Assembly: GCA_964583155.1 (NCBI GenBank)
Contig: CAZOUY010000007.1
Location: 12,395 to 76,394, forward strand
Origin: CAG-826 sp964583155
GTDB taxonomy: Bacteria; Bacillota_I; Bacilli_A; RFN20; CAG-826
Direction: 5' to 3'
Length of the DNA: 64,000 bases
Positions 8,894 to 16,105 of the stretch are shown here, in pieces. The notes under the pieces are model-generated. The model made no database searches and was not told the DNA's origin. It worked only from the letters and a program-made list of their open reading frames with translations. The position numbers and the translations under genes are program-made. The number at the start of each line of letters is the position of its first letter. The first letter of the stretch is position 1.

Positions 8894-9658
8894 TTATTCA
8901 GAATACTGAAGCGGTGAACATCCACATGCCGTTTTGAAAGTTTTAGAAAAACTATAAATACTTGAAAAGCCTGTTAATCGTGCCACATCAGTAACAGATA
9001 CCAAGCCACTGAGTAATAATTCCTTAGCTTTCTCCATGCGTAAATTTTGCACGTATTTCATCGGTGAAACATGAAAGGCAGATGTGAAAATCTTTCTGAA
9101 GTAGACAACACTTATTCCCGATTGTTTAGCAATAGCCTCATTTGAAATTTCGTGATCTGTAAAATGATTCTCAATATAGCGAAGAGATGGCTGAATGATA
9201 TCAAGATGCTTATTTTCTATCATCGCCTTATCTTGAACATTGGATAGATCCCTTAAAATGTGATAGAATTTCTCCAAACAATAGGGGACATAGCCCGTAA
9301 CCTTCTTACTCCACGTTTGCTCCATTTCGACAATCGTATTTTTTAGATCCAAAGGATCAGCAACCGCAAAAACATCAGGCCGCACGAGTGAAATATCATT
9401 TGATAAGAATTCTATCATTATACATTCACTATCCTTTTCAGCGACGATCTTGTAAATAGATCCCTGTGGAAGCAATCCGATATTGCCGAATTGCACGTGT
9501 CTTTTGCGGCGCCCTTGCTGTAAAACGATCGTTCCTTTAAGACTGAATACAAGAATATTCACCTTTCGCCGAACGTGCTTTGCAACGGTTTCTTCATCGA
9601 AGGCAATTCGATAAATGCCGGCAATTTTTTGTGTGGTTATATGAGAGAGTTGAAACAT
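8894..9658 (-). CDS. AraC family transcriptional regulator with cupin-like sensor domain
   Basis: A 254-residue regulator. The N-terminal half (1-130) looks like a cupin ligand-binding domain (VFSLKGTIVLQQG). The C-terminal half (about 150-254) is a double helix-turn-helix of AraC type: NEAIAKQSGISVVYFRKIF followed by VTDVARLTGFSSIYSFSKTFK and the closing CGCSPLQY. Such proteins usually control carbohydrate or stress genes, often adjacent ones. The ligand is not deducible. The start follows GGAGGT. The nearest possible target is the downstream MATE operon. Confidence 0.87.
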   Translation of the reverse strand: MFQLSHITTQKIAGIYRIAFDEETVAKHVRRKVNILVFSLKGTIVLQQGRRKRHVQFGNIGLLPQGSIYKIVAEKDSECIMIEFLSNDISLVRPDVFAVADPLDLKNTIVEMEQTWSKKVTGYVPYCLEKFYHILRDLSNVQDKAMIENKHLDIIQPSLRYIENHFTDHEISNEAIAKQSGISVVYFRKIFTSAFHVSPMKYVQNLRMEKAKELLLSGLVSVTDVARLTGFSSIYSFSKTFKTACGCSPLQYSE

Positions 9659-9759
9659 GAAAAATACCTCCTTTTATTTCATTATTAACCAAATTTAAGT
9701 ATATCATTTTTCTTAAAGATAGTTATAAAGAATTATAAAAAGTATAATTCTTTCCAAAT

Positions 9760-9797
9760 TTAAAACAATGTCATTTTTATTGCAAAAAACATTGTTA
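9760..9797 (-). terminator. Probable terminator of the CNNM operon
   Basis: An inverted repeat (AAACAATGT / ACATTGTT) with T runs on both sides lies 30 bases after the stop of the last CNNM gene. The stem is AT-rich, so it is weaker than others in the window. Confidence 0.55.
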
Positions 9798-9826
9798 TTT
9801 TTATATCTTTTATATTTTTTAGTCGA

Positions 9827-11122
9827 TTACTCCTCGACATCTTCATTTTCTACTTCAACTTTAATCTTTTCGACCGTAAATTCTTCCGCTTCTAAAACGG
9901 TCACCGTAAGATTCGCAAAATCGAAGGTGTCGCCTTTGCGAGCAAAACGTTCCAAAACCTCGGTAACCCATCCTCCAACAGTGGTATATTCCGTTTCAAA
10001 ATCCTTTTCATACCCAACCAAATCAAAGAAGTCATCGATATTCATCGATCCGTCGACAATATATACTCCCTCACCTTTTTCACGGTAATCATTTTCAACA
10101 CGATCGCTTTCATCCCATATATCGCCAACTAATTCTTCCACGATGTCTTCCATCGTGATAATTCCCATCGTTCCTCCAAATTCATCCTTGATAATCGCGA
10201 GATGCTGGTGGTTGTCTTTCATATCGCTTAATAAAGAAGAAATCGATTTTGATTTATGAACAAACATCGGTTCTGTCATTATTGCGGAAATATTTATTTT
10301 ATTGCCCCTTAAATGCTCTTTTAAGAGTGTTTTAGTAGAAATAATGCCGATGATGTTATCGATTGATTCTTCGTATACAGGAATGCGTGAATGCAAAAAC
10401 AATTCATGATCGGTAATTAGGCTTTCGATATCATCTTCGATATCAAAGGCAAAGACATCGACGCGTGGAGTCATGATTTCAAATGCGGCCGTTTCTTTAA
10501 AATCGATCGCGGATTTCAATAATTCTCCTTGTTTTTCATCAATAATTCCTTCTTCTTCAATTGTATCGACTATTTCCAAAAGCTCTTCATCAGTAACCGA
10601 GGGCTCATTGTCTTTCTTTTTGGGAAAGACTAAAAGAATGACTTTTATTAATCCAGAAACGAGCAAGGTTACCGGATAAAATAAATACTTACATATTTGA
10701 ATAGGCCATGAGAAAAGAGTGGCCAATTTATATGAGGAGGAAGTCCCTAGATTTTTAGGAATAACCTCACCAAAGATAATCAAGAAAATCAAGACAATTA
10801 CGGAAGAAATAGTGGAAGCTTCTTCATTTGTAATATGCGAGTTATTTTCAAAAATGGCGATACATAAAATAGTCGCTAAGGAAGAGCATGCGATATTAAC
10901 TAGGTTATTGCCAAACAAAATCGCTGTAATGGTTCGATCAAAGTCCTCAGTTAATTTAAGCGCTCTTTTCGCTCTTTTGCTTCCTGATTCACTATCTTTT
11001 TTGAGCTTCAATTTATTGACTACAGTATAGGCTAATTCGGAGCTTGAGAAAAACGCCGATAATAATAAGCCGACAATCAAAGCTAATATTTGAAAGCCGT
11101 ATTTAGCAAGAAATTCTTTCAT
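9827..11122 (-). CDS. CNNM/CBS-domain membrane protein (hemolysin C/CorC-like)
   Basis: A 431-residue protein with the full layout of this family: a CNNM/DUF21 membrane domain (1-175; three or four helices, and FGEVIPKNLG), a CBS pair (about 200-325; MTPRVDVFAF, RIPVYEE, MTEPMFV), and a C-terminal CorC_HlyC domain (about 340-420; GSMNIDDFFDLVG). Relatives move or sense Mg2+ or Co2+. Its start overlaps the stop of the upstream paralogue as TAATG, so translation is coupled. Two unequal paralogues together suggest a heteromeric complex. Confidence 0.87.
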   Translation of the reverse strand: MKEFLAKYGFQILALIVGLLLSAFFSSSELAYTVVNKLKLKKDSESGSKRAKRALKLTEDFDRTITAILFGNNLVNIACSSLATILCIAIFENNSHITNEEASTISSVIVLIFLIIFGEVIPKNLGTSSSYKLATLFSWPIQICKYLFYPVTLLVSGLIKVILLVFPKKKDNEPSVTDEELLEIVDTIEEEGIIDEKQGELLKSAIDFKETAAFEIMTPRVDVFAFDIEDDIESLITDHELFLHSRIPVYEESIDNIIGIISTKTLLKEHLRGNKINISAIMTEPMFVHKSKSISSLLSDMKDNHQHLAIIKDEFGGTMGIITMEDIVEELVGDIWDESDRVENDYREKGEGVYIVDGSMNIDDFFDLVGYEKDFETEYTTVGGWVTEVLERFARKGDTFDFANLTVTVLEAEEFTVEKIKVEVENEDVEE

Positions 11123-12165
11123 TATTTCTCACCTCTTTCGGCATCATTATCTGGCTCTTGAGTGGTATCCCCCACTAATTCATCAAGCAAATCTTCCATC
11201 GTTACCATTCCGATGGTCTGCTGATCTTTTACCACGATAGCAATATGCGTTTTTTTCTTATTAAAGCCTTCCAAAAGATCATCAAGAGAGACCGATGGAG
11301 AGACAAAGAAGGGCTTTTTTAAGGTTGATTTAATGGATACCTTTTTATTGGTGAAATACGATTTCAAATAGGAATTAACGACTAAAACGCCAATAATATG
11401 ATTAATATCCTTCTTATAGACGGGGATACGAGAATATGGAGTATCTAGAATAATTTTATTTAATGATTCGTGCGTTATCTGCTCAATATCAACCGCAAAC
11501 ATTTGATCAACAGGGGTTAAGACGTCTCTAACAATCGTCTCATTAAAATCCAAGGAATTCTGGATAATATCGCTTTCTTGCTCTTTAATCAATCCTTCTT
11601 CTTCGATGGATTCAATGATGTTTGTAAAATCTTCTTCGGTTAATTTTGGTTCTTCTTTAATATGGAAGATTTTTTGTACTAAAAAATTCAGGCCATCGAA
11701 AATCTTAGCAAAGGGCCACACTAAAAACATCAAGCCATAAATAAACCATCCCGTTAAGCATGCAATCTTATCAGGGTATAATCTTGCAATTGATTTCGGA
11801 AGAGTGTCTGAAAACAAAAAGCATACTGCGGTAGACGCAATCGTTGATAAAGTAGCGATGAGAGTATTCGAAAATTTATCTTGAAATAATTGTATAAATA
11901 ATAATGTAGCAATAGATGATACAAAAACAGCTACGATATTGTTGCCAATCAAAATAGCTGAAACAGCATGATCAAATTTTTCAATCACCTTGCAAACAAT
12001 TTTAGATGGACGATGCCCATCATCCGCCCGCACCTTAAGACGAATTCGATTACATGAAGCCAAAGCTGTTTCACTCGCGGAAAAAATCGCTCCAAAAATA
12101 ATCAAAACTACAATCAAAATACATGTAGTCCATAAATTAGTTCCCGTACTAGGCCCGTCAGGCAT
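11122..12165 (-). CDS. CNNM/CBS-domain membrane protein, short paralogue lacking the CorC_HlyC domain
   Basis: A 347-residue paralogue of the following gene. The CNNM membrane domain (with FSDTLPKSIAR in place of the GEVIPKN motif) and the CBS pair (LTPVDQMFAV, RIPVYKKD, MVTMEDLLDELVGD) are present. The protein then ends in a short acidic tail, so the CorC_HlyC domain is missing. The stop codon is clean and coupled to the next gene, so this is a natural short form, not a frameshift. ATG 12165 follows AAGGAG. A Mg2+/Co2+ transport role is inferred from family. Confidence 0.85.
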   Translation of the reverse strand: MPDGPSTGTNLWTTCILIVVLIIFGAIFSASETALASCNRIRLKVRADDGHRPSKIVCKVIEKFDHAVSAILIGNNIVAVFVSSIATLLFIQLFQDKFSNTLIATLSTIASTAVCFLFSDTLPKSIARLYPDKIACLTGWFIYGLMFLVWPFAKIFDGLNFLVQKIFHIKEEPKLTEEDFTNIIESIEEEGLIKEQESDIIQNSLDFNETIVRDVLTPVDQMFAVDIEQITHESLNKIILDTPYSRIPVYKKDINHIIGVLVVNSYLKSYFTNKKVSIKSTLKKPFFVSPSVSLDDLLEGFNKKKTHIAIVVKDQQTIGMVTMEDLLDELVGDTTQEPDNDAERGEK

Positions 12166-12391
12166 TCAAAACCAACTCCTTGTTCACAAGTCTGTAAACT
12201 GTAATGTATTTTATCATATGAAACTAAGAATAGCAAGACATCTCTCATCTGGGATACGGATAATCCGAGATGATTTTGGATCCTTTTAGCATGCTTTTCC
12301 CCTTATCTTTCATTATTCATACACACCATTTTAAAATTATAAAGCATAATAATCGTTTAAAAATCATTCTTTTATAATAGAGGTATTTGGT

Positions 12392-12922
12392 ATGCATAAA
12401 TTAAAAAAAGTTTATCCTTACATTATAAGCTTTATTATTTCATCATCAATGGGGATTCTGTTTCATTTTTTATTTTCGTTATTAAATAAAAGTCCTTTTA
12501 TTGCATGGCTTGTTCCGATCAATGAATCGATATTCGAACATCTCAAACTCCTGTTTTATCCGTTTATGATGGTGTCGATTATTGAATTGATAATACGCCA
12601 TCAGCCATTAAAAAATTATCTACCATATCGAATATTATTCATAACTATTTCCACTATTATTCTTCCAATTCTTTATTATTCTTTCAAAGCTTGTATCGGT
12701 AATGTCGGATTTATTAATATTTTATTGTACTTTTTTTGCTTGATCATAGCTTATCTTCTATCATTTATCGCAGAAAAAAAGCAATTGGTGCCGACCAAAT
12801 CAATGCAATTAATTGCGTTAGCCACCGCCATATTGCTTATTTTCATTTTCACTTTAATGACATTTATGCCACCGGAGATTGAAATCTTCCGTGATCCAAT
12901 TAAAGGAACATACGGATTCTAA
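12392..12922 (+). CDS. DUF6512-like integral membrane protein
   Basis: A 176-residue, five- or six-helix membrane protein. Two features point to the DUF6512 group as I know it: the PINESIFEHLKLLFYP segment after helix 1, and a C-terminal RDPIKGTYGF ending. Function unknown. GAGG lies upstream of ATG 12392. The last 23 bases overlap the convergent small membrane protein gene. Confidence 0.72.
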   Translation: MHKLKKVYPYIISFIISSSMGILFHFLFSLLNKSPFIAWLVPINESIFEHLKLLFYPFMMVSIIELIIRHQPLKNYLPYRILFITISTIILPILYYSFKACIGNVGFINILLYFFCLIIAYLLSFIAEKKQLVPTKSMQLIALATAILLIFIFTLMTFMPPEIEIFRDPIKGTYGF

Positions 12923-13235
12923 AATACAAATGATTGAATAAATCCCATACAAAATCGTGCAATGTATCTCCACAAATATATAGTATTACGCCAAACAATA
13001 TAATAGCGGATATAAATAATAGGAATCCCGCCATGATAAAATTAGAACGGCCAATACTTTTTTTGCGCAATAAAAGAAAAACAAATCCGGCTATGACATT
13101 TAATCCCGGTACCAATAATAAAAATAAAGTTCCGATCCATTCCAAAATGTTTAAAGGAATTTCTTTTTGTTCTTTTACAGTTTGCTTTTCAATTATCACT
13201 TCTTCTTCATTGCTAATTAAATCGGTTTTTTGCAT
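12900..13235 (-). CDS. Small two-helix membrane protein, unknown
   Basis: 111 residues from ATG 13235, seven bases after GGAGG; the longer frame upstream has no support. The N-terminal 35 residues are acidic/basic and soluble. Two hydrophobic segments follow: IGTLFLLLVPGLNVIAGFVFLL and FIMAGFLLFISAIILFGVIL. The C-terminus is amphipathic. I do not recognise it. Confidence 0.62.
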   Translation of the reverse strand: MQKTDLISNEEEVIIEKQTVKEQKEIPLNILEWIGTLFLLLVPGLNVIAGFVFLLLRKKSIGRSNFIMAGFLLFISAIILFGVILYICGDTLHDFVWDLFNHLYFRIRMFL

Positions 13236-13315
13236 ATTCTTACCTCCATATTTTATTGTGTTGCAATAATTTAAATACATGCAAAAAACATTTATTTATT
13301 TTTATAGTTTCAATC

Positions 13316-13342
13316 TAAAATAAAAAGGATAGTTAACTATCC
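13316..13342 (-). terminator. Terminator of the tRNA-Thr/tRNA-Val transcript
   Basis: The palindrome GGATAGTTAACTATCC at 13327-13342 is followed on the minus strand by TTTTTATTTT. It lies 14 bases past the tRNA-Val CCA end. Confidence 0.75.
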
Positions 13343-13355
13343 CTAAAAAGCAAAA

Positions 13356-13431
13356 TGGTGGATGCTGAGGGGATCGAACCCCCGACCTTCTGTACGTCAA
13401 ACAGATGCTCTCCCAGCTGAGCTAAACATCC
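13356..13431 (-). tRNA. tRNA-Val (anticodon GAC)
   Basis: A 76-base cloverleaf with encoded CCA. The acceptor is GGATGTT/AGCATCC with a G-T pair, the D arm is GCTC/GAGC, the anticodon stem TCTGT/ACAGA holds the loop TTGACGT, and the T loop is GTTCGATCC. Anticodon GAC reads GUC and GUU valine codons. It is transcribed after tRNA-Thr. Confidence 0.93.
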
Positions 13432-13448
13432 GATTAATTAACTTCGAC

Positions 13449-13524
13449 TGGTGCCGGCAAGAGGACTTGAACCCCCAACCTACTGATTACGATTCAGTTG
13501 CTCTACCAGTTGAGCTATGCCGGC
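13449..13524 (-). tRNA. tRNA-Thr (anticodon CGT)
   Basis: A 76-base cloverleaf with encoded CCA. The acceptor is GCCGGCA/TGCCGGC, the anticodon stem ACTGA/TCAGT, the loop ATCGTAA. Anticodon CGT reads only ACG. The body closely resembles Bacillus tRNA-Thr. First of a two-tRNA transcript. Confidence 0.93.
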
Positions 13525-13716
13525 AATGAATCGGCTTATATATAATAACGAATCTTATTAATTTTTGCAATACTTTTTTTGATTCTATTAATATTTTGCC
13601 CACTAAACGCTGCTTGCCTTTTCAATTTTGATGGAAAATTAAAGATAAGCATCTGGGCGATAGCACAAACTATTCAGCATTTCAGTAATATATATCTCTA
13701 TAGGAGGAAGAAAAAA

Positions 13717-14145
13717 ATGTATTATTATAATCCTTATGTAGGATCATATTATGATGATTTTTCTTATGAAAGAAAGCAACCAATACTAGGTCAAGATGAA
13801 TACTTTCCCGTGGAGGAAGCCTTTAATAAAGGAAATGTTTTAAGACATCAATATGATCAATATCGCAATTATCGGCCCGATATGCCAAAAGGACATAATG
13901 AAAAGGAAACGTTATTGATCATGATGATGATGTATGGCGCTGTCTGTCATGATCTGGTTTTATTGTTAGATGTCAATCCCCGCAATCAAACGGCAATGAG
14001 TCTCTTCACTCAATATGATCAGAAATATAAAGAAATAGAACAAACCTATTTATCGAAATATGGCACTCTCAATGCCTCTAATTCTCAGGAAAAAGACGGA
14101 GTGTTTACTTACCCCATGGTAAAGAGTCCATGGGAGACCATGTAG
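13717..14145 (+). CDS. Spore coat protein, CotJA-CotJB fusion
   Basis: A 142-residue protein from ATG 13717, directly after AGGAGGA. Residues 19-54 (a QPxLGxDEYFP segment, then the conserved YRNYRPDMP) look like CotJA. Residues 62-140 match CotJB: LLIMMMMYGAVCHDLVLLLD and NPRNQTAM, ending in the typical PW motif (SPWETM). In Bacillus and Clostridium these are usually two separate small genes, so the fusion is unusual. CotJ proteins form an inner-coat complex with CotJC, encoded next with its own GGAGGA site. Expression would be expected in the mother cell under SigE or SigK. I could not pick out a convincing promoter. Confidence 0.83.
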   Translation: MYYYNPYVGSYYDDFSYERKQPILGQDEYFPVEEAFNKGNVLRHQYDQYRNYRPDMPKGHNEKETLLIMMMMYGAVCHDLVLLLDVNPRNQTAMSLFTQYDQKYKEIEQTYLSKYGTLNASNSQEKDGVFTYPMVKSPWETM

Positions 14146-14158
14146 GAGGAAAACGGAT

Positions 14159-14734
14159 ATGTTCACATACGAAAAAAGACTCTTATATCCTATCAATATT
14201 ACCAAGAAAGATTTAGTGATGGCAAAATATATCGTCACACAATATGGAGGTCCCTATGGAGAATTAGGCGCTGCATTAAGATACTTAAATCAACGTTATA
14301 CCATGCCCGATGAGCGTGGTAGAACACTATTAAGTGACATTGGAACCGAAGAATTGGGGCATGTTGAAATGATATGCACAATGCTTTATCAATTAACGAA
14401 GGATGCCACTTTAGAGGAAATGAAAGCGGTAGGCTTAGATAAGCATTATACCGAACATGGCTTTGGTTTGTTTCCAAGCGATGTAAATGGTGTCCCCTTT
14501 AGTGTAGCCAATATGGGAGCCACCGGAGATTGGGCAGCTGATTTAGAAGAAGATCTGGCGGCTGAAGAAAAAGCGCGTTTAACCTATGAGCATTTAATTG
14601 ATCTTGCAAAAGATCCCGAGGTTATTAATGTCTTATTATATTTAAGACAACGTGAAGTCGTTCATTATAATCGCTTTAAAGATTTATTAGAAAGCTATAA
14701 AAAAGAGCTCAAAAATCAAAAAGAATATCGATAA
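14159..14734 (+). CDS. cotJC: Spore coat protein CotJC, manganese-catalase family
   Basis: A 191-residue ferritin-like protein of the Mn-catalase/CotJC family. Di-metal ligand candidates occur in the expected order: Glu35 (GPYGELGAAL), Glu64/Glu65 and His68 (GTEELGHVE), a Glu in AEEKARLTYEH, and the EVVHYNRF helix. In Bacillus, CotJC is a coat component, and catalase-like activity would protect the spore from peroxide. It starts 13 bases after the CotJA-CotJB stop and shares its transcript. Confidence 0.92.
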   Translation: MFTYEKRLLYPINITKKDLVMAKYIVTQYGGPYGELGAALRYLNQRYTMPDERGRTLLSDIGTEELGHVEMICTMLYQLTKDATLEEMKAVGLDKHYTEHGFGLFPSDVNGVPFSVANMGATGDWAADLEEDLAAEEKARLTYEHLIDLAKDPEVINVLLYLRQREVVHYNRFKDLLESYKKELKNQKEYR

Positions 14735-14736
14735 AT

Positions 14737-14803
14737 AAAAAAAGAGGTAGTGAAGCTCCATACTTATAAATATGGAAATGACACGCTTCACAGGCCTCTT
14801 TTT
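14737..14803. terminator. Bidirectional terminator between cotJC and the sigma-like operon
   Basis: A long imperfect hairpin. The outer stem is AAAAAGAGG/CCTCTTTTT, then GTGAAGC/GCTTCAC, then CCATA/TATGG around the loop. A and T runs lie on both flanks, so it can work for both converging transcripts. It overlaps the stop codon of the minus-strand gene at 14802. Confidence 0.85.
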
Positions 14804-15095
14804 ATTGTATTTCTAAACGCGTAAGATGATTTCTCTTAACATTTTCAAAATACAAAGATATCGTTTGCGATTCTTTATATAATATTACTTTTACACAAAC
14901 ACGTGATTCTAGAATTCGATATTCACAATCTTTATACGGCTCAATGAGCGTAATTGCCAATTCTAAAGGAATATCTTTATGTTCATTTATCGAATAGAAA
15001 ACGGTATCTTTAGTCAAAAAATGATATATTTTGTCATCGTTTTGGTTTTCCCATATGCATTTCAAAAATGATAATGCAATTTCTTTAGTGCTCAT
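14802..15095 (-). CDS. Small hypothetical protein of the sigma-like operon
   Basis: 97 residues, soluble, no signal peptide. The layout (ALSFLKCIWENQNDDKIYHFLT, then short beta-rich segments with VCVKVILYKES and ISLYFENV) hints at a small NTF2/SnoaL-like alpha+beta fold, but this is only a pattern impression. Third gene of the operon, three bases after the preceding stop. Function unknown. Confidence 0.6.
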   Translation of the reverse strand: MSTKEIALSFLKCIWENQNDDKIYHFLTKDTVFYSINEHKDIPLELAITLIEPYKDCEYRILESRVCVKVILYKESQTISLYFENVKRNHLTRLEIQ

Positions 15096-15098
15096 AAT

Positions 15099-15353
15099 TT
15101 ACTGCCTCCAATAACGATCATTTTGATCGATTTCCACTTCATTTTGTACCTCATATAGATAGAATTCCCCTTTGAGAAAAGCATCTTGAAAATCCATAAG
15201 AGAGATTTTGGCTTTTAAATTATCATTGCGAATAGTTATACATCCATTGCTTAAATAATAAAAAGTCAAGGGTCCGCCGAAAGAGGTCGACACTAGTATC
15301 TGTTCTTGCTTTAATAATTCGATGGCCTCATCAAATGTTGACACTTTTTTCAT
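15099..15353 (-). CDS. Small hypothetical protein of the sigma-like operon
   Basis: 84 residues, soluble. It starts MKKVSTFDEAIELLKQEQIL, then has short beta strands (TFYYLSNGCITIRND) and an acidic C-terminus. Its ATG overlaps the stop of the sigma-like gene (ATGA), so it is translationally coupled to it. I do not recognise the family. A role as a partner or modulator of the sigma-like protein is inference from coupling alone. Confidence 0.6.
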   Translation of the reverse strand: MKKVSTFDEAIELLKQEQILVSTSFGGPLTFYYLSNGCITIRNDNLKAKISLMDFQDAFLKGEFYLYEVQNEVEIDQNDRYWRQ

Positions 15354-16084
15354 AATTTTAAGATTCCACTTTCAACGGGGCTATTTCCCTTTAAGCCGTG
15401 AATCAACCAAAAAACGGAAATAATGATAATAACGACCACAATAACTATTATTAAAGTTCGTATCGGCCCCGATATATAATTTTTATTTAAAACGCTTCGA
15501 TCTTCAAAAACAATGTCTTTAGAAACATCTTCAAACGATAGGCCACCATCATATTTGTCTAAAAAGGCCTTTTTATATTCACCCATGGAATCATTAGGAA
15601 AGGTCTTGTTGATGACTCTTTGGACATTTTTCTTTGCTAAAAATACAGAATACTTTTTATAGTTAAACAATTTGCTAATAAATGAGCATGGTAAATGATA
15701 AATTAATGAAAGCACGCCAATGAGATTTTCATCATCATCGAGATATTTGATAACGGGAAAGGAATGATATTGCTCTTTTAAAATATCGTGAATTTCATCA
15801 TCATTCATTCCTTTAAGCTCATCCCTATCATGCAAGAAAACTTGTGCGTGCTTAACTAATAAGCGTAAAGACCATTTTTCAAATAGACAATCGTCGGATA
15901 AATTGGCGATCTTCTGATACATTTCTTGGTAAAATAACGGCATTTGCTGATTGACCCATTTTTCATTAAAAACGATTTGCGCATATAAAAAATGATATAA
16001 TGGCTCATAAATAAGAAAAACCTCTTCAAGCGCCTCTTTTTTTCCTGATCGTAAATCTTTAATAACTCTTTCACTAATAATCAT
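15350..16084 (-). CDS. Membrane-anchored ECF sigma factor-like protein
   Basis: 244 residues. Residues 6-90 follow the ECF sigma region 2 pattern: IKDLRSGKKEALEEVFLIYE (like 'GDxxAFxxLYxxY'), LYHFLYAQIVFNEKWVNQ, an EMYQKIANL segment in place of the '-10' helix, and CLFEKWSLRLLVKHA (like 'WLxxIARN'). Residues 115-160 (LIGVLSLIYHLPCSFISKLF) resemble a degenerate region 4 helix-turn-helix. A single transmembrane segment at 209-228 then places a short tail outside. No soluble anti-sigma gene is adjacent. A cleavable membrane-bound regulator is plausible. A decayed sigma reused as a membrane protein is the alternative. Confidence 0.6.
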   Translation of the reverse strand: MIISERVIKDLRSGKKEALEEVFLIYEPLYHFLYAQIVFNEKWVNQQMPLFYQEMYQKIANLSDDCLFEKWSLRLLVKHAQVFLHDRDELKGMNDDEIHDILKEQYHSFPVIKYLDDDENLIGVLSLIYHLPCSFISKLFNYKKYSVFLAKKNVQRVINKTFPNDSMGEYKKAFLDKYDGGLSFEDVSKDIVFEDRSVLNKNYISGPIRTLIIVIVVVIIIISVFWLIHGLKGNSPVESGILKL

Positions 16085-16105
16085 AAAAGCTTCCTATTAT
16101 TAATC

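Noticed and set aside
12232..12278. Hairpin CATCTC/GAGATG upstream of the CNNM operon
   Set aside because: Long loop, no T-run, and no matching riboswitch signature that I know; could be chance.
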